Shown piece by piece: positions 23,329-31,746 of a stretch of 64,000 nucleotides of DNA. Under the pieces are notes generated by a model. The model searched no databases. It was given only the letters and a program-made list of their open reading frames with translations, and was not told the DNA's origin. Location of the stretch: positions 1,178,001-1,242,000 of the forward strand of contig JBPPLN010000001.1 of assembly GCA_051920445.1 (NCBI GenBank). The letters run 5' to 3'. The translations under genes were made by a program, and so were the position numbers. The DNA is from CAG-177 sp003514385 (GTDB taxonomy: Bacteria > Bacillota > Clostridia > Oscillospirales > Acutalibacteraceae). Positions within the stretch are counted from its first letter, which is position 1. Each line of letters starts with the position of its first letter.

Positions 23329-23361
23329 GAAAATCCCGGCCGGTTAAGGTCGGGATTTTCT
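23329..23361. terminator. Bidirectional terminator
   Basis: AAATCCCG (23331-23338) and CGGGATTT (23351-23358) flanked by A- and T-runs; serves the minus-strand aldolase gene. Confidence 0.75.
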
Positions 23362-23400
23362 TTGTATAAAACGGGGGCAAGAAGATGGTAGGTGTCTGAT

Positions 23401-24600
23401 TTATTCGGCCTGCTTCGAGTATTTCTTGAGATAGATAACTCTCATGAGCAGGCTCTCGATAGGATTGATCGGCTTGCACTTACCGAAGAGGCCGGAGCCT
23501 ATGTAGGTAAGGCAGCTCTTCTCTGCGATCATCTCGACCGCACCTGCGTTGCTCTCATTCGAGCCGCAACAGAGCGCGCCGCCGTCCTTGACGAGAACGC
23601 AGTGGCGACCCTTGAGCGCCTTGACGACCTTCTTGGGCGAATTCTTCGCGCATTTGAGGCTCACGCCGATTATCTGGGCGCTGTCATCAAGCTGAGGTTT
23701 AACAGTCTTGCCCATGGCGGCAACTGCGAGCACCTCGGGAGCCTGAGAATAAAGAATAGCATTGATATCATCGCGCGCTTCATATATGGCGCGATGAAGC
23801 TCGGCTGTCGGGATTTCGCCCTCGCCGCTGACAGCTGAAGTTGCGGGATCGACGGTGACGGTATGCTCCTTGTCGCCCGCAGCGTAGAATACTATCTTTC
23901 CGCTTGCGTCTCTGTACGAGTTATTATAACAGGTTTCGTCATGTTTTACAATAGTTTTTCCGTGCTTTTGTGCCCAGGAAACACACATTTCGCTCAGGTC
24001 GGCAATTTTTTCGCCGAATTTACGGTCGAACTGGTCGAGCACATAAAGCGCGCTCTCGCGCTCGAGCGTGGCGGCGACGTTGAACGCCTCCTCGCTGTCC
24101 TTGCCGTAGCAGACAGCGCCGTGATGCGCCATGATAACAGCCTTGCTGTCCATGTCTGCGGCGATAGCGGCGGCGACGCCCTTCTTGAGCTTCTTTGTGC
24201 CGGGCAGACCGTATGCGCCGAGCAGAACCTTGTCGCCTATAACTTTGCGGCCTTTTTCGCTGAGCGTCGGGATGCCCTGCATGGTCGCGCTTATAATGGA
24301 AGCGAACTTCTGATGGGTGTGAATAACAAAGCCCGCCTCGGGATGAGCCTTGTAGACCTCGGCATGAACGCCCTTTTCGGAGGAGGGCTTGACATTGCCC
24401 TCGTAACTCAAGGTGTCGATCTTGACCTCGACGATATCGTCGGGGGTCAGTCCCTCATAGGGCTTTCCGCTCGGGGTTATGACAAAGCTGTTCTCGTCAA
24501 CGCGGCAGCTGACATTGCCCCATGTTCTCGCGATGAGTCCCTTTTCGACAAGGCGCAGACCGGCTGCGATAACTTCTTTTTTTGCCTGTAAAATATCCAT
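23401..24600 (-). CDS. Tandem class II aldolase/adducin-domain protein
   Basis: A 399-residue protein, nearly twice the usual length. Residues 1-200 form a class II aldolase domain with GNVSCRVDENSFVITPSG, the acid in SSEKGVHAEVY, the zinc ligands in VIHTHQ and the third His in MAHHGAVCYG. Residues about 255-399 look like a second copy: PTAELHRAIYEARDDINAILYS, where the H-x-H is replaced (YSQAPE), and VLVKDGGALCCG instead of the metal His. One active and one degenerate domain. Class II aldolases split fuculose/rhamnulose phosphates or act as epimerases; substrate unknown. Start ATG 24600 behind GAAAGGACG. Confidence 0.85.
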   Translation of the reverse strand: MDILQAKKEVIAAGLRLVEKGLIARTWGNVSCRVDENSFVITPSGKPYEGLTPDDIVEVKIDTLSYEGNVKPSSEKGVHAEVYKAHPEAGFVIHTHQKFASIISATMQGIPTLSEKGRKVIGDKVLLGAYGLPGTKKLKKGVAAAIAADMDSKAVIMAHHGAVCYGKDSEEAFNVAATLERESALYVLDQFDRKFGEKIADLSEMCVSWAQKHGKTIVKHDETCYNNSYRDASGKIVFYAAGDKEHTVTVDPATSAVSGEGEIPTAELHRAIYEARDDINAILYSQAPEVLAVAAMGKTVKPQLDDSAQIIGVSLKCAKNSPKKVVKALKGRHCVLVKDGGALCCGSNESNAGAVEMIAEKSCLTYIGSGLFGKCKPINPIESLLMRVIYLKKYSKQAE

Positions 24601-24664
24601 GAAAACCGTCCTTTCACGATAAAATCCAAATTTGTGCTTGCGAACAATTTTGTACTACAGTTCA

Positions 24665-24692
24665 ATTATAACACAAGAAGCCCAAAAGTCAA
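24665..24692 (-). promoter_or_regulatory. Promoter of the aldolase gene
   Basis: Minus-strand TTGACT (24687-24692), 16 bases, TATAAT (24665-24670). Confidence 0.75.
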
Positions 24693-24696
24693 CAAA

Positions 24697-25950
24697 TTAC
24701 TCTCTCGGCTCGCCGTCGGTCTCCGGATTCTCCTCTTCGGCTGAAATATCCTCCGGCTGGACTGCCGCGGCGTCCGCCTCAACAGATTTCTTCGAGCTGC
24801 GCCAGATATGGATAACGCCGTCGTCATTGAGTACCTTGAGCACGGTTATAACTATCGGCATAATAAATATTCCGATGAAGCCGAAGAGCTGAAGTCCGAT
24901 ATACATGCCCATGATGCTGACTATCGGCGGGATGCCGAGGTTGCTCGCGACTATCTTCGGCTCAATTATCTGGCGTATGACAGTTATGCAGGCATATATG
25001 ACAATGAGTCCGATTCCGAGTCCGTAGCTGCCGTTTATCAGCGAGAACACCGCCCACGGGATAACGACAGTACCTGTGCCGAGCACGGGCAGGATATCGA
25101 CTATTGCGGTTATTATTGCGATAATAAATATATATCCGCTCTTGTACGCGCCGATGACTTTCAGCACGCTAAGACCTATCGACATCTCAGCAAAAGTTAT
25201 GAGCATTATCAGCGCATATGACTTGACGAGTTTGCCCATGGACGAGAACACGATTTGTTTAGTTTTCGAGAGCGTTCTGCGCTTCTGCGGGGTCAGCTGA
25301 TTCTTGATGAAGCCGACTATTCCGTCATATCCGGCGGTCATGAAGCAGGCGGCGATAATAAACAGGAGCACGCCGACCAAAATACTCGGAATCTGCTTCG
25401 CGGTTGACCAGACGCCGCTGAGCGGAGTCTTGAGGATAGACAAGAGATTAATATTGGAGTTCTGCTCGCCGCCCTGCGCGCGCTGTGCCGCACGCTCTTC
25501 TGATGATAGCAGGAGCTTGTCCGAGAATGATTTTATCGCATCCTCGGCTGAGCTTTGAAGTCCGTCCGGCAGACGCTCGGCAAAGCGATAGAGCGAAGCC
25601 TCCCAGCTTTTTACATAATCCGGCACTTTCTTGAGCCACTCGGTGAGTGTCGAGGCGAGTCCCTTGACCTCGGACACAACCCTTGCGCCGGTCAGGGCAA
25701 CTATTGTTATCAGCAGCGCGATTATCAGCAGCACCGCGATAACCGAGACAATTCCCTTTTTGATATGGGTTTTCTTCGAGATAAAATTGGTCGGGCGCTG
25801 GAGCGCGGCGGCGACCAAGAATGCGAACAAGAACGGAGCGACTGTCCAGAATGCATATTTCATGAACAGATAAAACGCGCCGAGCACGAGCGCGATATAT
25901 GCGACATTGATAAGTACCGCTCTTCTCTTTTCCACAGTGGCAGGGGACAT
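24697..25950 (-). CDS. AI-2E-family (YtvI/PerM-like) permease
   Basis: A 417-residue membrane protein. Start ATG 25950 follows AGAGGTG; a TTG further up has no signal. Eight hydrophobic helices in the AI-2E layout: N-terminal pairs, a soluble stretch (residues about 100-190), then the conserved GYIFIIAIITAIVDILPVLGTG and EPKIVASNLGIPPIVSIMGMY blocks. Families include sporulation YtvI and Na+/H+ antiporters; the autoinducer name is historical. The acidic C-terminal tail (residues about 385-417) is cytoplasmic. Separate from the aldolase, which has its own promoter. Confidence 0.9.
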   Translation of the reverse strand: MSPATVEKRRAVLINVAYIALVLGAFYLFMKYAFWTVAPFLFAFLVAAALQRPTNFISKKTHIKKGIVSVIAVLLIIALLITIVALTGARVVSEVKGLASTLTEWLKKVPDYVKSWEASLYRFAERLPDGLQSSAEDAIKSFSDKLLLSSEERAAQRAQGGEQNSNINLLSILKTPLSGVWSTAKQIPSILVGVLLFIIAACFMTAGYDGIVGFIKNQLTPQKRRTLSKTKQIVFSSMGKLVKSYALIMLITFAEMSIGLSVLKVIGAYKSGYIFIIAIITAIVDILPVLGTGTVVIPWAVFSLINGSYGLGIGLIVIYACITVIRQIIEPKIVASNLGIPPIVSIMGMYIGLQLFGFIGIFIMPIVITVLKVLNDDGVIHIWRSSKKSVEADAAAVQPEDISAEEENPETDGEPRE

Positions 25951-26159
25951 TTTCTGCACCTCTTCTTTCAACCGTTTTTTCCTGCGTCCAATGACAAAAC
26001 AGCATAATTTATTATATATATTATACTATTTTATCTTAAAACTCAATGAGTTTGAAAAATACTTCATAAAAATGTAAGAAAGTTTTCCTTTGGGGCTTTA
26101 TCGCCGGGGCTGTTTGTGATAAAATAATAAAAATCAATGACAGTGGGGAGACAGTTATC

Positions 26160-27401
26160 ATGTATATAGCGATAATGGGCTACGGCGTTGTCGGAAGCGG
26201 CGTTGCCGAAGTCATCAACAAAAATCATGACAGCATCGTGCGCAAGAGCACGCAGTCGGAGCTTGAGATAAAATATATTCTCGACCTCAAGGATTTTCCG
26301 GGCGACCCGAATGAGAAGCTTTTTATAAAAGATTTTAATATTATTCTCAACGACCCCGAGGTAAAGGTCGTTGTCGAGACGATGGGCGGACTTCATCCGG
26401 CGTATGAGTTCGTCTCCGCCTGCCTCAAGGCGGGCAAGAGCGTTGTGACCTCGAACAAAGAGCTTGTCGCGGCGAAGGGCTGCGAGCTGCTCGGATACGC
26501 CGCAGAGCACAATGTAAATTTCCTCTTTGAAGCGTCGGTCGGCGGCGGAATACCGATAATCAGACCGATAAGCCAGTGCCTCGCCGCAAACGAGATAAAC
26601 GAATTCGCGGGCATTCTCAACGGCACGACGAATTTTATTCTCACCCGCATGATAAACGACGGCATGGCGTTTGAAGACGCGCTCAAGCTCGCGCAGGACA
26701 ACGGCTATGCCGAGCGCGACCCCTCGGCAGACATTCTCGGCTTCGACGCCTGCCGCAAGGTATGCATCCTCGCGTCCCTGTGCTTCGGCAAGCATGTCTA
26801 TCCCGACCAGGTTCACACCGAGGGCATAACCGAGATAACACTCGAAGATGTCGAATACGCCAAGGACTGGGGCGGAGTTATAAAGCTTCTCGGCAGAGCG
26901 CGCAAGAGCGAGGACGGCAAGCACATCTATGCGATAGTCAGCCCCGCATTCGTCGATCATCACAGCCAGCTCGCAAGCGTTGACGATGTTTTCAACGCGA
27001 TTCTCGTGCGCGGCGACGCGATAGGCGATGTCGTATTCTACGGCAGAGGCGCGGGCAAGCTGCCCACCGCGAGCGCGGTTGTCGGCGACGTTATCGACTG
27101 CGCACGCCATGAGAACAAGCAGAAGTTCTTCGGCTGGGCGGACAGCGAAGAGGGCTATGTCTCCGACTATCTCGACATGCCCACGGCGCTCTATGTCAGG
27201 GCACGCGCTCAGCAGAAGCAGCAGGTCATATCCTCGGCGGAGAAGACTTTCGGCGAGATAAAGCTCCTCAAGCGCGCCGGCACGCCGGAGGACGAGTTCG
27301 CCTTTGTCACCCCCGTCGCCTCGGAGCGCGAGCTGCGCACAAAGCTCGAAACTCTTCTCGGCGCCGAAATCATCTCGACGATAAGAGTTACAGATTATTG
27401 A
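26160..27401 (+). CDS. hom: Homoserine dehydrogenase
   Basis: A 413-residue NAD(P)-dependent enzyme that reduces aspartate semialdehyde to homoserine for threonine and methionine. Rossmann motif GYGVVGSGVAEV at the N-terminus; the family signature GILNGTTNFILTRM binds homoserine; SVGGGIPIIRPI and the catalytic-Lys region EYAKDWGGVIKLLG follow. The C-terminal 70 residues are where an ACT domain normally sits, but it is short and poorly matched, so threonine feedback may be weak. No thrB/thrC neighbours. Start ATG 26160 behind GTGGGGAG. Confidence 0.96.
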   Translation: MYIAIMGYGVVGSGVAEVINKNHDSIVRKSTQSELEIKYILDLKDFPGDPNEKLFIKDFNIILNDPEVKVVVETMGGLHPAYEFVSACLKAGKSVVTSNKELVAAKGCELLGYAAEHNVNFLFEASVGGGIPIIRPISQCLAANEINEFAGILNGTTNFILTRMINDGMAFEDALKLAQDNGYAERDPSADILGFDACRKVCILASLCFGKHVYPDQVHTEGITEITLEDVEYAKDWGGVIKLLGRARKSEDGKHIYAIVSPAFVDHHSQLASVDDVFNAILVRGDAIGDVVFYGRGAGKLPTASAVVGDVIDCARHENKQKFFGWADSEEGYVSDYLDMPTALYVRARAQQKQQVISSAEKTFGEIKLLKRAGTPEDEFAFVTPVASERELRTKLETLLGAEIISTIRVTDY

Positions 27402-27415
27402 TAGTTTTTCAAGAG

Positions 27416-27441
27416 GGACTGCCGTTTGGCAGTCCTTTTTA
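27416..27441 (+). terminator. hom terminator
   Basis: GGACTGCC (27416-27423) and GGCAGTCC (27428-27435), then TTTTT. Confidence 0.9.
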
Positions 27442-27623
27442 ATTTTAAGGGATTAATTGCGGGGTGCAAAGCGTTGTTTTATAGATTGAGAGTTCTCTAT
27501 CGCTTAAGCCATAGCAACCCCCTAATTTGTCGCTGTATCTGTTTTCGCACACCGACGCCCGTTCAAAATAAAATCACCGCCCTGTATTACTATTTTCCCA
27601 AGCAGTTTTATCCCCACCTCATA

Positions 27624-27652
27624 TTGATAATCGCGCGGTCTTGTGGTATCAT
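27624..27652 (+). promoter_or_regulatory. Promoter of the methyltransferase gene
   Basis: TTGATA (27624-27629), 17 bases, TATCAT (27647-27652). The rest of 27442-27620 shows no gene. Confidence 0.6.
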
Positions 27653-27680
27653 ATGAGCATAAATTTCGGGAGACTGACGC

Positions 27681-28265
27681 ATGAACAAAAAAGAGATTGC
27701 CGCGTTCTTTGACCGCATGGCGCCCGAGTGGGACGCCAACATGATAAAGAGCGACGAAAAGATAAATTTCATACTTGACGCCGCCGGAGTGAAAGAAAAC
27801 TCCGTCGTGCTCGACGTTGCCTGCGGCACGGGGGTCATGTTCCCGTATTACCTCGCGCGCGGCGCGGAGCGCGTTATCGGCGTTGACATTTCGGCTCAGA
27901 TGGCGCGGATAGCCGCATCGAAGATGCACGACCAGAGGGTCGAAGTAATCTGCGGCGATGTTGAGGAGATTCCCGTTGAGCGCCTGTGTGACTGCTGTGT
28001 TGTTTATAACGCATTCCCGCATTTTGAAAGCCCGGAGAGGCTCGTTGAGCGGCTGTCACATTGGCTTAAAAGCGGCGGACGGCTGACCGTGGCGCACGGC
28101 ATGAGCCTTGACGCGCTGCGCATGCACCACAAGGGCAGGGCTGACAGCGTCTCGCGCGAGATGCTGACTGCCGAGGAATTATCAGCAGTGTTCGCGCCGT
28201 ACTTTGATGTTGATGTCGCCGTTTCGGACGATGAAAAATTTGTGGTCTCCGGCGCAAAAAGATAA
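27681..28265 (+). CDS. Class I SAM-dependent methyltransferase
   Basis: A 194-residue methyltransferase. SAM-binding motif I is VLDVACGTGVMFPYYL, the acidic motif II loop ends VIGVDIS, and motif III-IV follow as CGDVEEIPVE and CCVVYNAFPHF. The N-terminal ALF-type helix EIAAFFDRMAPEWDANM resembles the UbiE/COQ5-like or Methyltransf_25 groups found in Clostridia. Substrate unknown. Monocistronic with its own promoter and terminator. Confidence 0.9.
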   Translation: MNKKEIAAFFDRMAPEWDANMIKSDEKINFILDAAGVKENSVVLDVACGTGVMFPYYLARGAERVIGVDISAQMARIAASKMHDQRVEVICGDVEEIPVERLCDCCVVYNAFPHFESPERLVERLSHWLKSGGRLTVAHGMSLDALRMHHKGRADSVSREMLTAEELSAVFAPYFDVDVAVSDDEKFVVSGAKR

Positions 28266-28274
28266 ATAATATTA

Positions 28275-28303
28275 AAGGCTGCCCTTGAGGCAGTCTTTTT
28301 TTA
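28275..28303 (+). terminator. Terminator after the methyltransferase gene
   Basis: GGCTGCC (28277-28283) and GGCAGTC (28289-28295), then TTTTTTT. Confidence 0.85.
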
Positions 28304-28376
28304 ATGCGCAAAGCCCCGGGAGGATGTTGCCTCGGAGCTTCGCAGAAGAGTCATGATAAAAATAGAAGTTGTCTGT

Positions 28377-28930
28377 TTAAAGAAATTTGACAGCGATGAC
28401 TATCAGCGCGACAACTGCCGCAAGAGCGGCAAGCGCCTTTGCCATCATCGGCTTTGCCATGTCCACGGTCGTGGGGACTACGCGCCATATCGCGTCTTTT
28501 ATCGGCGTGTTGAGCTTGCCGTCGCAGAGCTGCTCATATGTCTTGGTATATGTCTTATAATTGCGCGGATCGTTCTCGTCGAGGACGAAGCAGCGCACGC
28601 CGCGCTGTTTTCCGTTGCCGTAGACATTGAAGCCCGCCGACTGAGTGAAACCGACATCGATATTGCCGACTTTTCCGACATAGGAGTTTTTGTGGTCGTG
28701 ACCGACATATACGCCGAGCACATCGTCTTTTTCGCTGAGCGCCTCGAACTCGCCGGTGTTGATGTCCGGTATCGACGGCGGCTCCAGCAGAACCGAACCC
28801 TCGACGCACTTGGTTTCGTCTATTTTATAATGCTCGCCCTTGTGTATTCTGAACGCCGGTATCGCGCCTTTTTCGTGCTTACCGACTCTTTTAGAAATCT
28901 GAAGCATCAACCGACTTTTGGTAAAGCGAA
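28377..28930 (-). pseudogene. Truncated metallophosphoesterase remnant with C-terminal membrane helix
   Basis: The frame ending at 28377 encodes the last third of a calcineurin-like phosphoesterase: GHDHKNSYVG with GNIDVGFTQSAGFNVYGNG is the usual C-terminal metal-binding segment, followed by a linker and a terminal helix (ALAALAAVVALIVIAVKFL). The N-terminal metal motifs (D-x-H, G-D, G-N-H) are missing, and upstream sequence runs directly into the serS terminator at 28976-29018 with no promoter or ribosome site. Homology begins around 28900. Probably a deletion remnant. Confidence 0.75.
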
Positions 28931-28975
28931 AGTAAAATCCGTGTAAACAGCTCCGCTGCTTGGCCCGCACAAAAC

Positions 28976-29018
28976 AGCAAAAAGCCATAACTCACTTTGA
29001 AGAGTGAATTATGGCTTT
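28976..29018 (-). terminator. serS terminator
   Basis: GCCATAACTCACT (28984-28996) with AGTGAATTATGGC (29003-29015); minus-strand T-run TTTTTGC follows. Confidence 0.9.
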
Positions 29019-29039
29019 TGATTTTATATGCTGCTATTC

Positions 29040-30320
29040 TCAGCCGCCTATTTTCTCCTTGCCGCCCATATACGGTCTGAGGGCTTCGGGAATATTGACG
29101 CTGCCGTCGGCATTGAGGTTGTTTTCGAGGAACGCTATGAGCATTCTCGGCGGGGCAACAACGGTGTTGTTGAGCGTATGGGCAAAGTGCTTGCCGTCCT
29201 TGCCGTTGATGCGTATTTTCAGCCTGCGCGCCTGTGCGTCGCCGAGATTCGAGCAGGAGCCGACCTCGAAATACTTCTTCTGTCTGGGCGACCACGCCTC
29301 GACATCTATAGACTTGACCTTGAGATCCGCGAGGTCACCCGAGCAGCACTCAAGAGTGCGCACCGGGATATCGAGAGTGCGGAAGAAATCGACCGTGTTC
29401 TGCCAGAGCTTGTCGAACCACATCTTGCTGTCCTCCGGCTCGCAGACGACTATCATCTCCTGCTTCTCGAACTGGTGGATGCGGTAAACGCCGCGCTCTT
29501 CTATGCCGTGAGCGCCCTTCTCCTTGCGGAAGCAGGGGGAATAGCTCGTAAGGGTCAGGGGCAGAGTCTCGGGCTGGATTATTGTATCGATGAACTTGCC
29601 TATCATCGAGTGCTCGCTCGTGCCGATGAGATAGAGATCCTCGCCCTCGATTTTATACATCATCGCGTCCATCTCGGCAAAGCTCATAACGCCGGTGACG
29701 ACATCGCTTCTTATCATGAACGGCGGCACGCAATAAGTGAATCCGCGGTCGATCATGAAGTCGCGCGCATATGAAATAACTGCCGAATGGAGTCTGGCGA
29801 TATCGCCCATGAGATAATAGAAGCCGTTGCCCGCGACCTTTCTTGCGGAGTCGAGGTCGATGCCGCTCATCTTCTCCATTATCTCTGTATGATACGGAAC
29901 CTCGAAATCGGGCACTACGGGCTCGCCGAAGCGCTGGATTTCAACATTCTCGCTGTCGTCGCGGCCTATCGGCACGCTCGGATCGATGATGTTCGGGATG
30001 ACCATCATTATCTTCTTTATCTTCTCGCCGAGCTCCTCTTCGAGCTTCTCGAGTTCAGCGAGTCTCGCGGCGTTCGCGCTGACCTGAGCCTTCACCTCTT
30101 CCGCCTCGTCGCGCTTGCCCTGCGCCATGAGCGCGCCTATCTGCTTCGACAGGCGGTTGCGGCTGCCGCGCAGCTCATCAGCCTCGCCCTTTGCGGCGCG
30201 GCAGAGCTTGTCAAGCTCAATGACCTCGTCGACGAGCGGAAGCTTCTGATCCTGAAACTTCTTTTTGATGTTTTCTTTGACTATTTCGGGGTTTTCTCTG
30301 ACAAATCTGAGATCCAGCAT
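29040..30320 (-). CDS. serS: Seryl-tRNA synthetase
   Basis: A 426-residue class II synthetase, standard length. Start ATG 30320 follows GGAGGATATAAA. The N-terminal antiparallel coiled coil (LDLRFVRENPEIVKENIKKK to about residue 110) binds the long variable arm of tRNA-Ser. Class II motif 2 is SPCFRKEKGAHGIEERGVYR and motif 3 lies near the C-terminus (NNTVVAPPRMLIAFLEN). It charges tRNA-Ser in the cytoplasm. Expression is governed by a T-box leader directly upstream. Confidence 0.98.
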   Translation of the reverse strand: MLDLRFVRENPEIVKENIKKKFQDQKLPLVDEVIELDKLCRAAKGEADELRGSRNRLSKQIGALMAQGKRDEAEEVKAQVSANAARLAELEKLEEELGEKIKKIMMVIPNIIDPSVPIGRDDSENVEIQRFGEPVVPDFEVPYHTEIMEKMSGIDLDSARKVAGNGFYYLMGDIARLHSAVISYARDFMIDRGFTYCVPPFMIRSDVVTGVMSFAEMDAMMYKIEGEDLYLIGTSEHSMIGKFIDTIIQPETLPLTLTSYSPCFRKEKGAHGIEERGVYRIHQFEKQEMIVVCEPEDSKMWFDKLWQNTVDFFRTLDIPVRTLECCSGDLADLKVKSIDVEAWSPRQKKYFEVGSCSNLGDAQARRLKIRINGKDGKHFAHTLNNTVVAPPRMLIAFLENNLNADGSVNIPEALRPYMGGKEKIGG

Positions 30321-30342
30321 TTTATATCCTCCTGCATCATAT

Positions 30343-30569
30343 TTAATAGAAAACACCCTCAGAACGGCTCCCGCCGTCCCAAGGGTGCAATAAGCACGGT
30401 ACCACCTTGTGTTTAACTCTCAGCCCATAACGCGGGCACGCGGCAGAACTCATCGCCCTGCGGCTCGAAAGCGGAATAGACCCTGCGGACGAAGGAAACT
30501 CGCAGCAAACATTTCCCTCTCTGATCGTCCCGAAAAGATCCGTGTTCTTCGTCACAGCCTTTATAATAT
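30343..30569 (-). promoter_or_regulatory. T-box leader of serS
   Basis: Minus strand contains the T-box core AAGGTGGTACCGTGC (30394-30408) followed by a terminator hairpin CACCCTTGGGACGGC/GCCGTTCTGAGGGTG (30353-30387) with a T-run, 30 bases before the serS ribosome site. About 160 bases of stem I-type sequence lie upstream. Uncharged tRNA should bind the specifier and the TGGT bulge to favour antitermination. A TCC in the stretch near 30477-30485 is a candidate serine specifier but I did not fold it. Confidence 0.92.
30350..30387 (-). terminator. T-box attenuator terminator
   Basis: The 15-bp interrupted stem described for the serS leader, with TTTT on its minus-strand 3' side. Confidence 0.85.
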
Positions 30570-30575
30570 GGGATT

Positions 30576-30604
30576 ATTATACCCCGAAGAAAAATCAAAG
30601 TCAA
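30576..30604 (-). promoter_or_regulatory. serS promoter
   Basis: Minus-strand TTGACT (30599-30604), 17 bases, TATAAT (30576-30581). It overlaps the end of the upstream ECF gene (stop at 30601). Confidence 0.85.
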
Positions 30605-31158
30605 GCCTGTTTTTGCGCCTGTCTGCGCGGCAGGAGCCTAGCTTTTGCAAGAACTTTTACGAGAGTCGGGATTATCGCGAGCTGGATAGCGAGACCCGGC
30701 AGGCAGGTGACGAACGACGCAGTCACCCAGACGGAGAACGAATAGTTTCCGGCGGAGAAGATGAGGGCTTTGAGTATGCCCGAAACGACGCGCCCGGAGA
30801 TGAGCGCGACAACGAGGCTCGTGTAGAGCGAGAGATATGTAGTCTTAAACTTGAACGCGTACATCATAAGACCCGTCACTGCGCCGTATACTGCGAGCTC
30901 CGCCATCATCGACGGCAGGATAGCCATCGGCGGCATCTGAGTCAGAAGCGACGAGAGCAGGGGGCCGAGCAGGCCGCATACGAGCCCGTACTGCCAGCCG
31001 CAGATAAGTCCGCACAGCAGCACCGGGATATGCATCGGCAGGAATATCGTTCCGGCGTTTTTGACCATGTGGAACGCCATGGGCAGCACGATGCATAGTG
31101 CGACGCACAGTGCGGTTATGACCGTCTTTCTGATTCTCACTGAATTCTTGTTTGTCAT
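30601..31158 (-). CDS. ECF transporter substrate-binding S component
   Basis: A 185-residue integral membrane protein with about six helices. VALCIVLPMAFHMVKNAGTI and LPMHIPVLLCGLICGWQYG are typical of ECF S components, which capture a vitamin or related micronutrient and hand it to a shared EcfAAT energising module (not in this window). The substrate cannot be read from the protein. It is preceded by a promoter and a leader of about 140 bases ending in a terminator 15 bases before the ribosome site GAAAGGACG, so expression is probably ligand-controlled. RNA-based control by the transported vitamin is a reasonable guess. Confidence 0.88.
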   Translation of the reverse strand: MTNKNSVRIRKTVITALCVALCIVLPMAFHMVKNAGTIFLPMHIPVLLCGLICGWQYGLVCGLLGPLLSSLLTQMPPMAILPSMMAELAVYGAVTGLMMYAFKFKTTYLSLYTSLVVALISGRVVSGILKALIFSAGNYSFSVWVTASFVTCLPGLAIQLAIIPTLVKVLAKARLLPRRQAQKQA

Positions 31159-31172
31159 GGGGATCGTCCTTT

Positions 31173-31230
31173 CAAAAAAACAAAAAGCGGGGGTACGGCA
31201 CTCCCTTCTGGAAGCGCAGTTACCCTCGCG
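31173..31230 (-). terminator. Attenuator-type terminator before the ECF S gene
   Basis: On the minus strand GCGAGGGTA ... TACCCCCGC encloses GCGCTTCC/GGGAGTGC around AGAA; it is followed by TTTTTGTTTTTTT and then the ribosome site. Confidence 0.85.
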
Positions 31231-31300
31231 GCAATGTTTTCACGTTATTTTTAAAAAATCTTCGCTCTCTTCTGAAAGCCCGATCCCTTCATGAGATCGC
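31173..31300 (-). promoter_or_regulatory. Unassigned leader RNA (candidate riboswitch)
   Basis: Between the predicted start near 31298 and the terminator the RNA can form CGATC/GGATCG and GCTTTC/GAGAGC hairpins followed by a single-stranded AT-rich stretch. Position and terminal hairpin are those of a transcription-control riboswitch. I do not recognise a known aptamer. Confidence 0.5.
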
Positions 31301-31304
31301 GATT

Positions 31305-31332
31305 ATTATATCACATTTCAAGCGAAAATCAA
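31305..31332 (-). promoter_or_regulatory. Promoter of the ECF S gene
   Basis: Minus-strand TTGATT (31327-31332), 16 bases, TATAAT (31305-31310). The -35 overlaps the stop region of the DUF3842 gene. Confidence 0.75.
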
Positions 31333-31733
31333 GACCCTTTTCCGATTTCTTTCACGGCGGACTGAACGAGCTTCGCCATCGGGATATCCCCGACGCCGAC
31401 GACTATATTGTCGCAGTGGTTGACAGGGACGAGTACACGCTTTGCGTCGCTCTGCCCTATCGCCGCCGCCATCTTCGGCGTTATTTCGCCGAGCAGCGCA
31501 TCAGCTATGACTATGCCGACGGGACCCGCTATGATATCCGCCTTGCGGCACCCGACACACACTGCGTTTTCGCCCGTCGCGGCGGCATCGGCGCCCGCCT
31601 TGAGCATGGCGGAGGTCGCGATGCTGTTAGCGCCGACGGCGGTCACGAAGAAGTCCGGATATTCGCTTTTTATCCCGGAAACGAGCAGCTTGCCTATTCC
31701 GCCGCCCTGTCCGTCTATAACAAGTACGTTCAT
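31329..31733 (-). CDS. DUF3842 family protein
   Basis: A 134-residue protein of a family confined largely to Firmicutes. It begins NVLVIDGQGGGIGKLLVSGI, a nucleotide-binding-like glycine-rich loop, followed by AVGANSIATSAMLKAGAD and ENAVCVGCRKADIIAGPVGI with a C-x-x-C. The fold suggests a Rossmann-like binding protein, but function is unknown. Its start lies 13 bases after the rubredoxin-like gene, with GGAGAGAC as ribosome site, so the pair is an operon. Confidence 0.9.
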   Translation of the reverse strand: MNVLVIDGQGGGIGKLLVSGIKSEYPDFFVTAVGANSIATSAMLKAGADAAATGENAVCVGCRKADIIAGPVGIVIADALLGEITPKMAAAIGQSDAKRVLVPVNHCDNIVVGVGDIPMAKLVQSAVKEIGKGS

Positions 31734-31746
31734 ATCAGTCTCTCCG

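Noticed and set aside
26064..27110. Minus-strand frame opposite homoserine dehydrogenase
   Set aside because: Shadow frame; the plus strand has the full enzyme with signature motifs.
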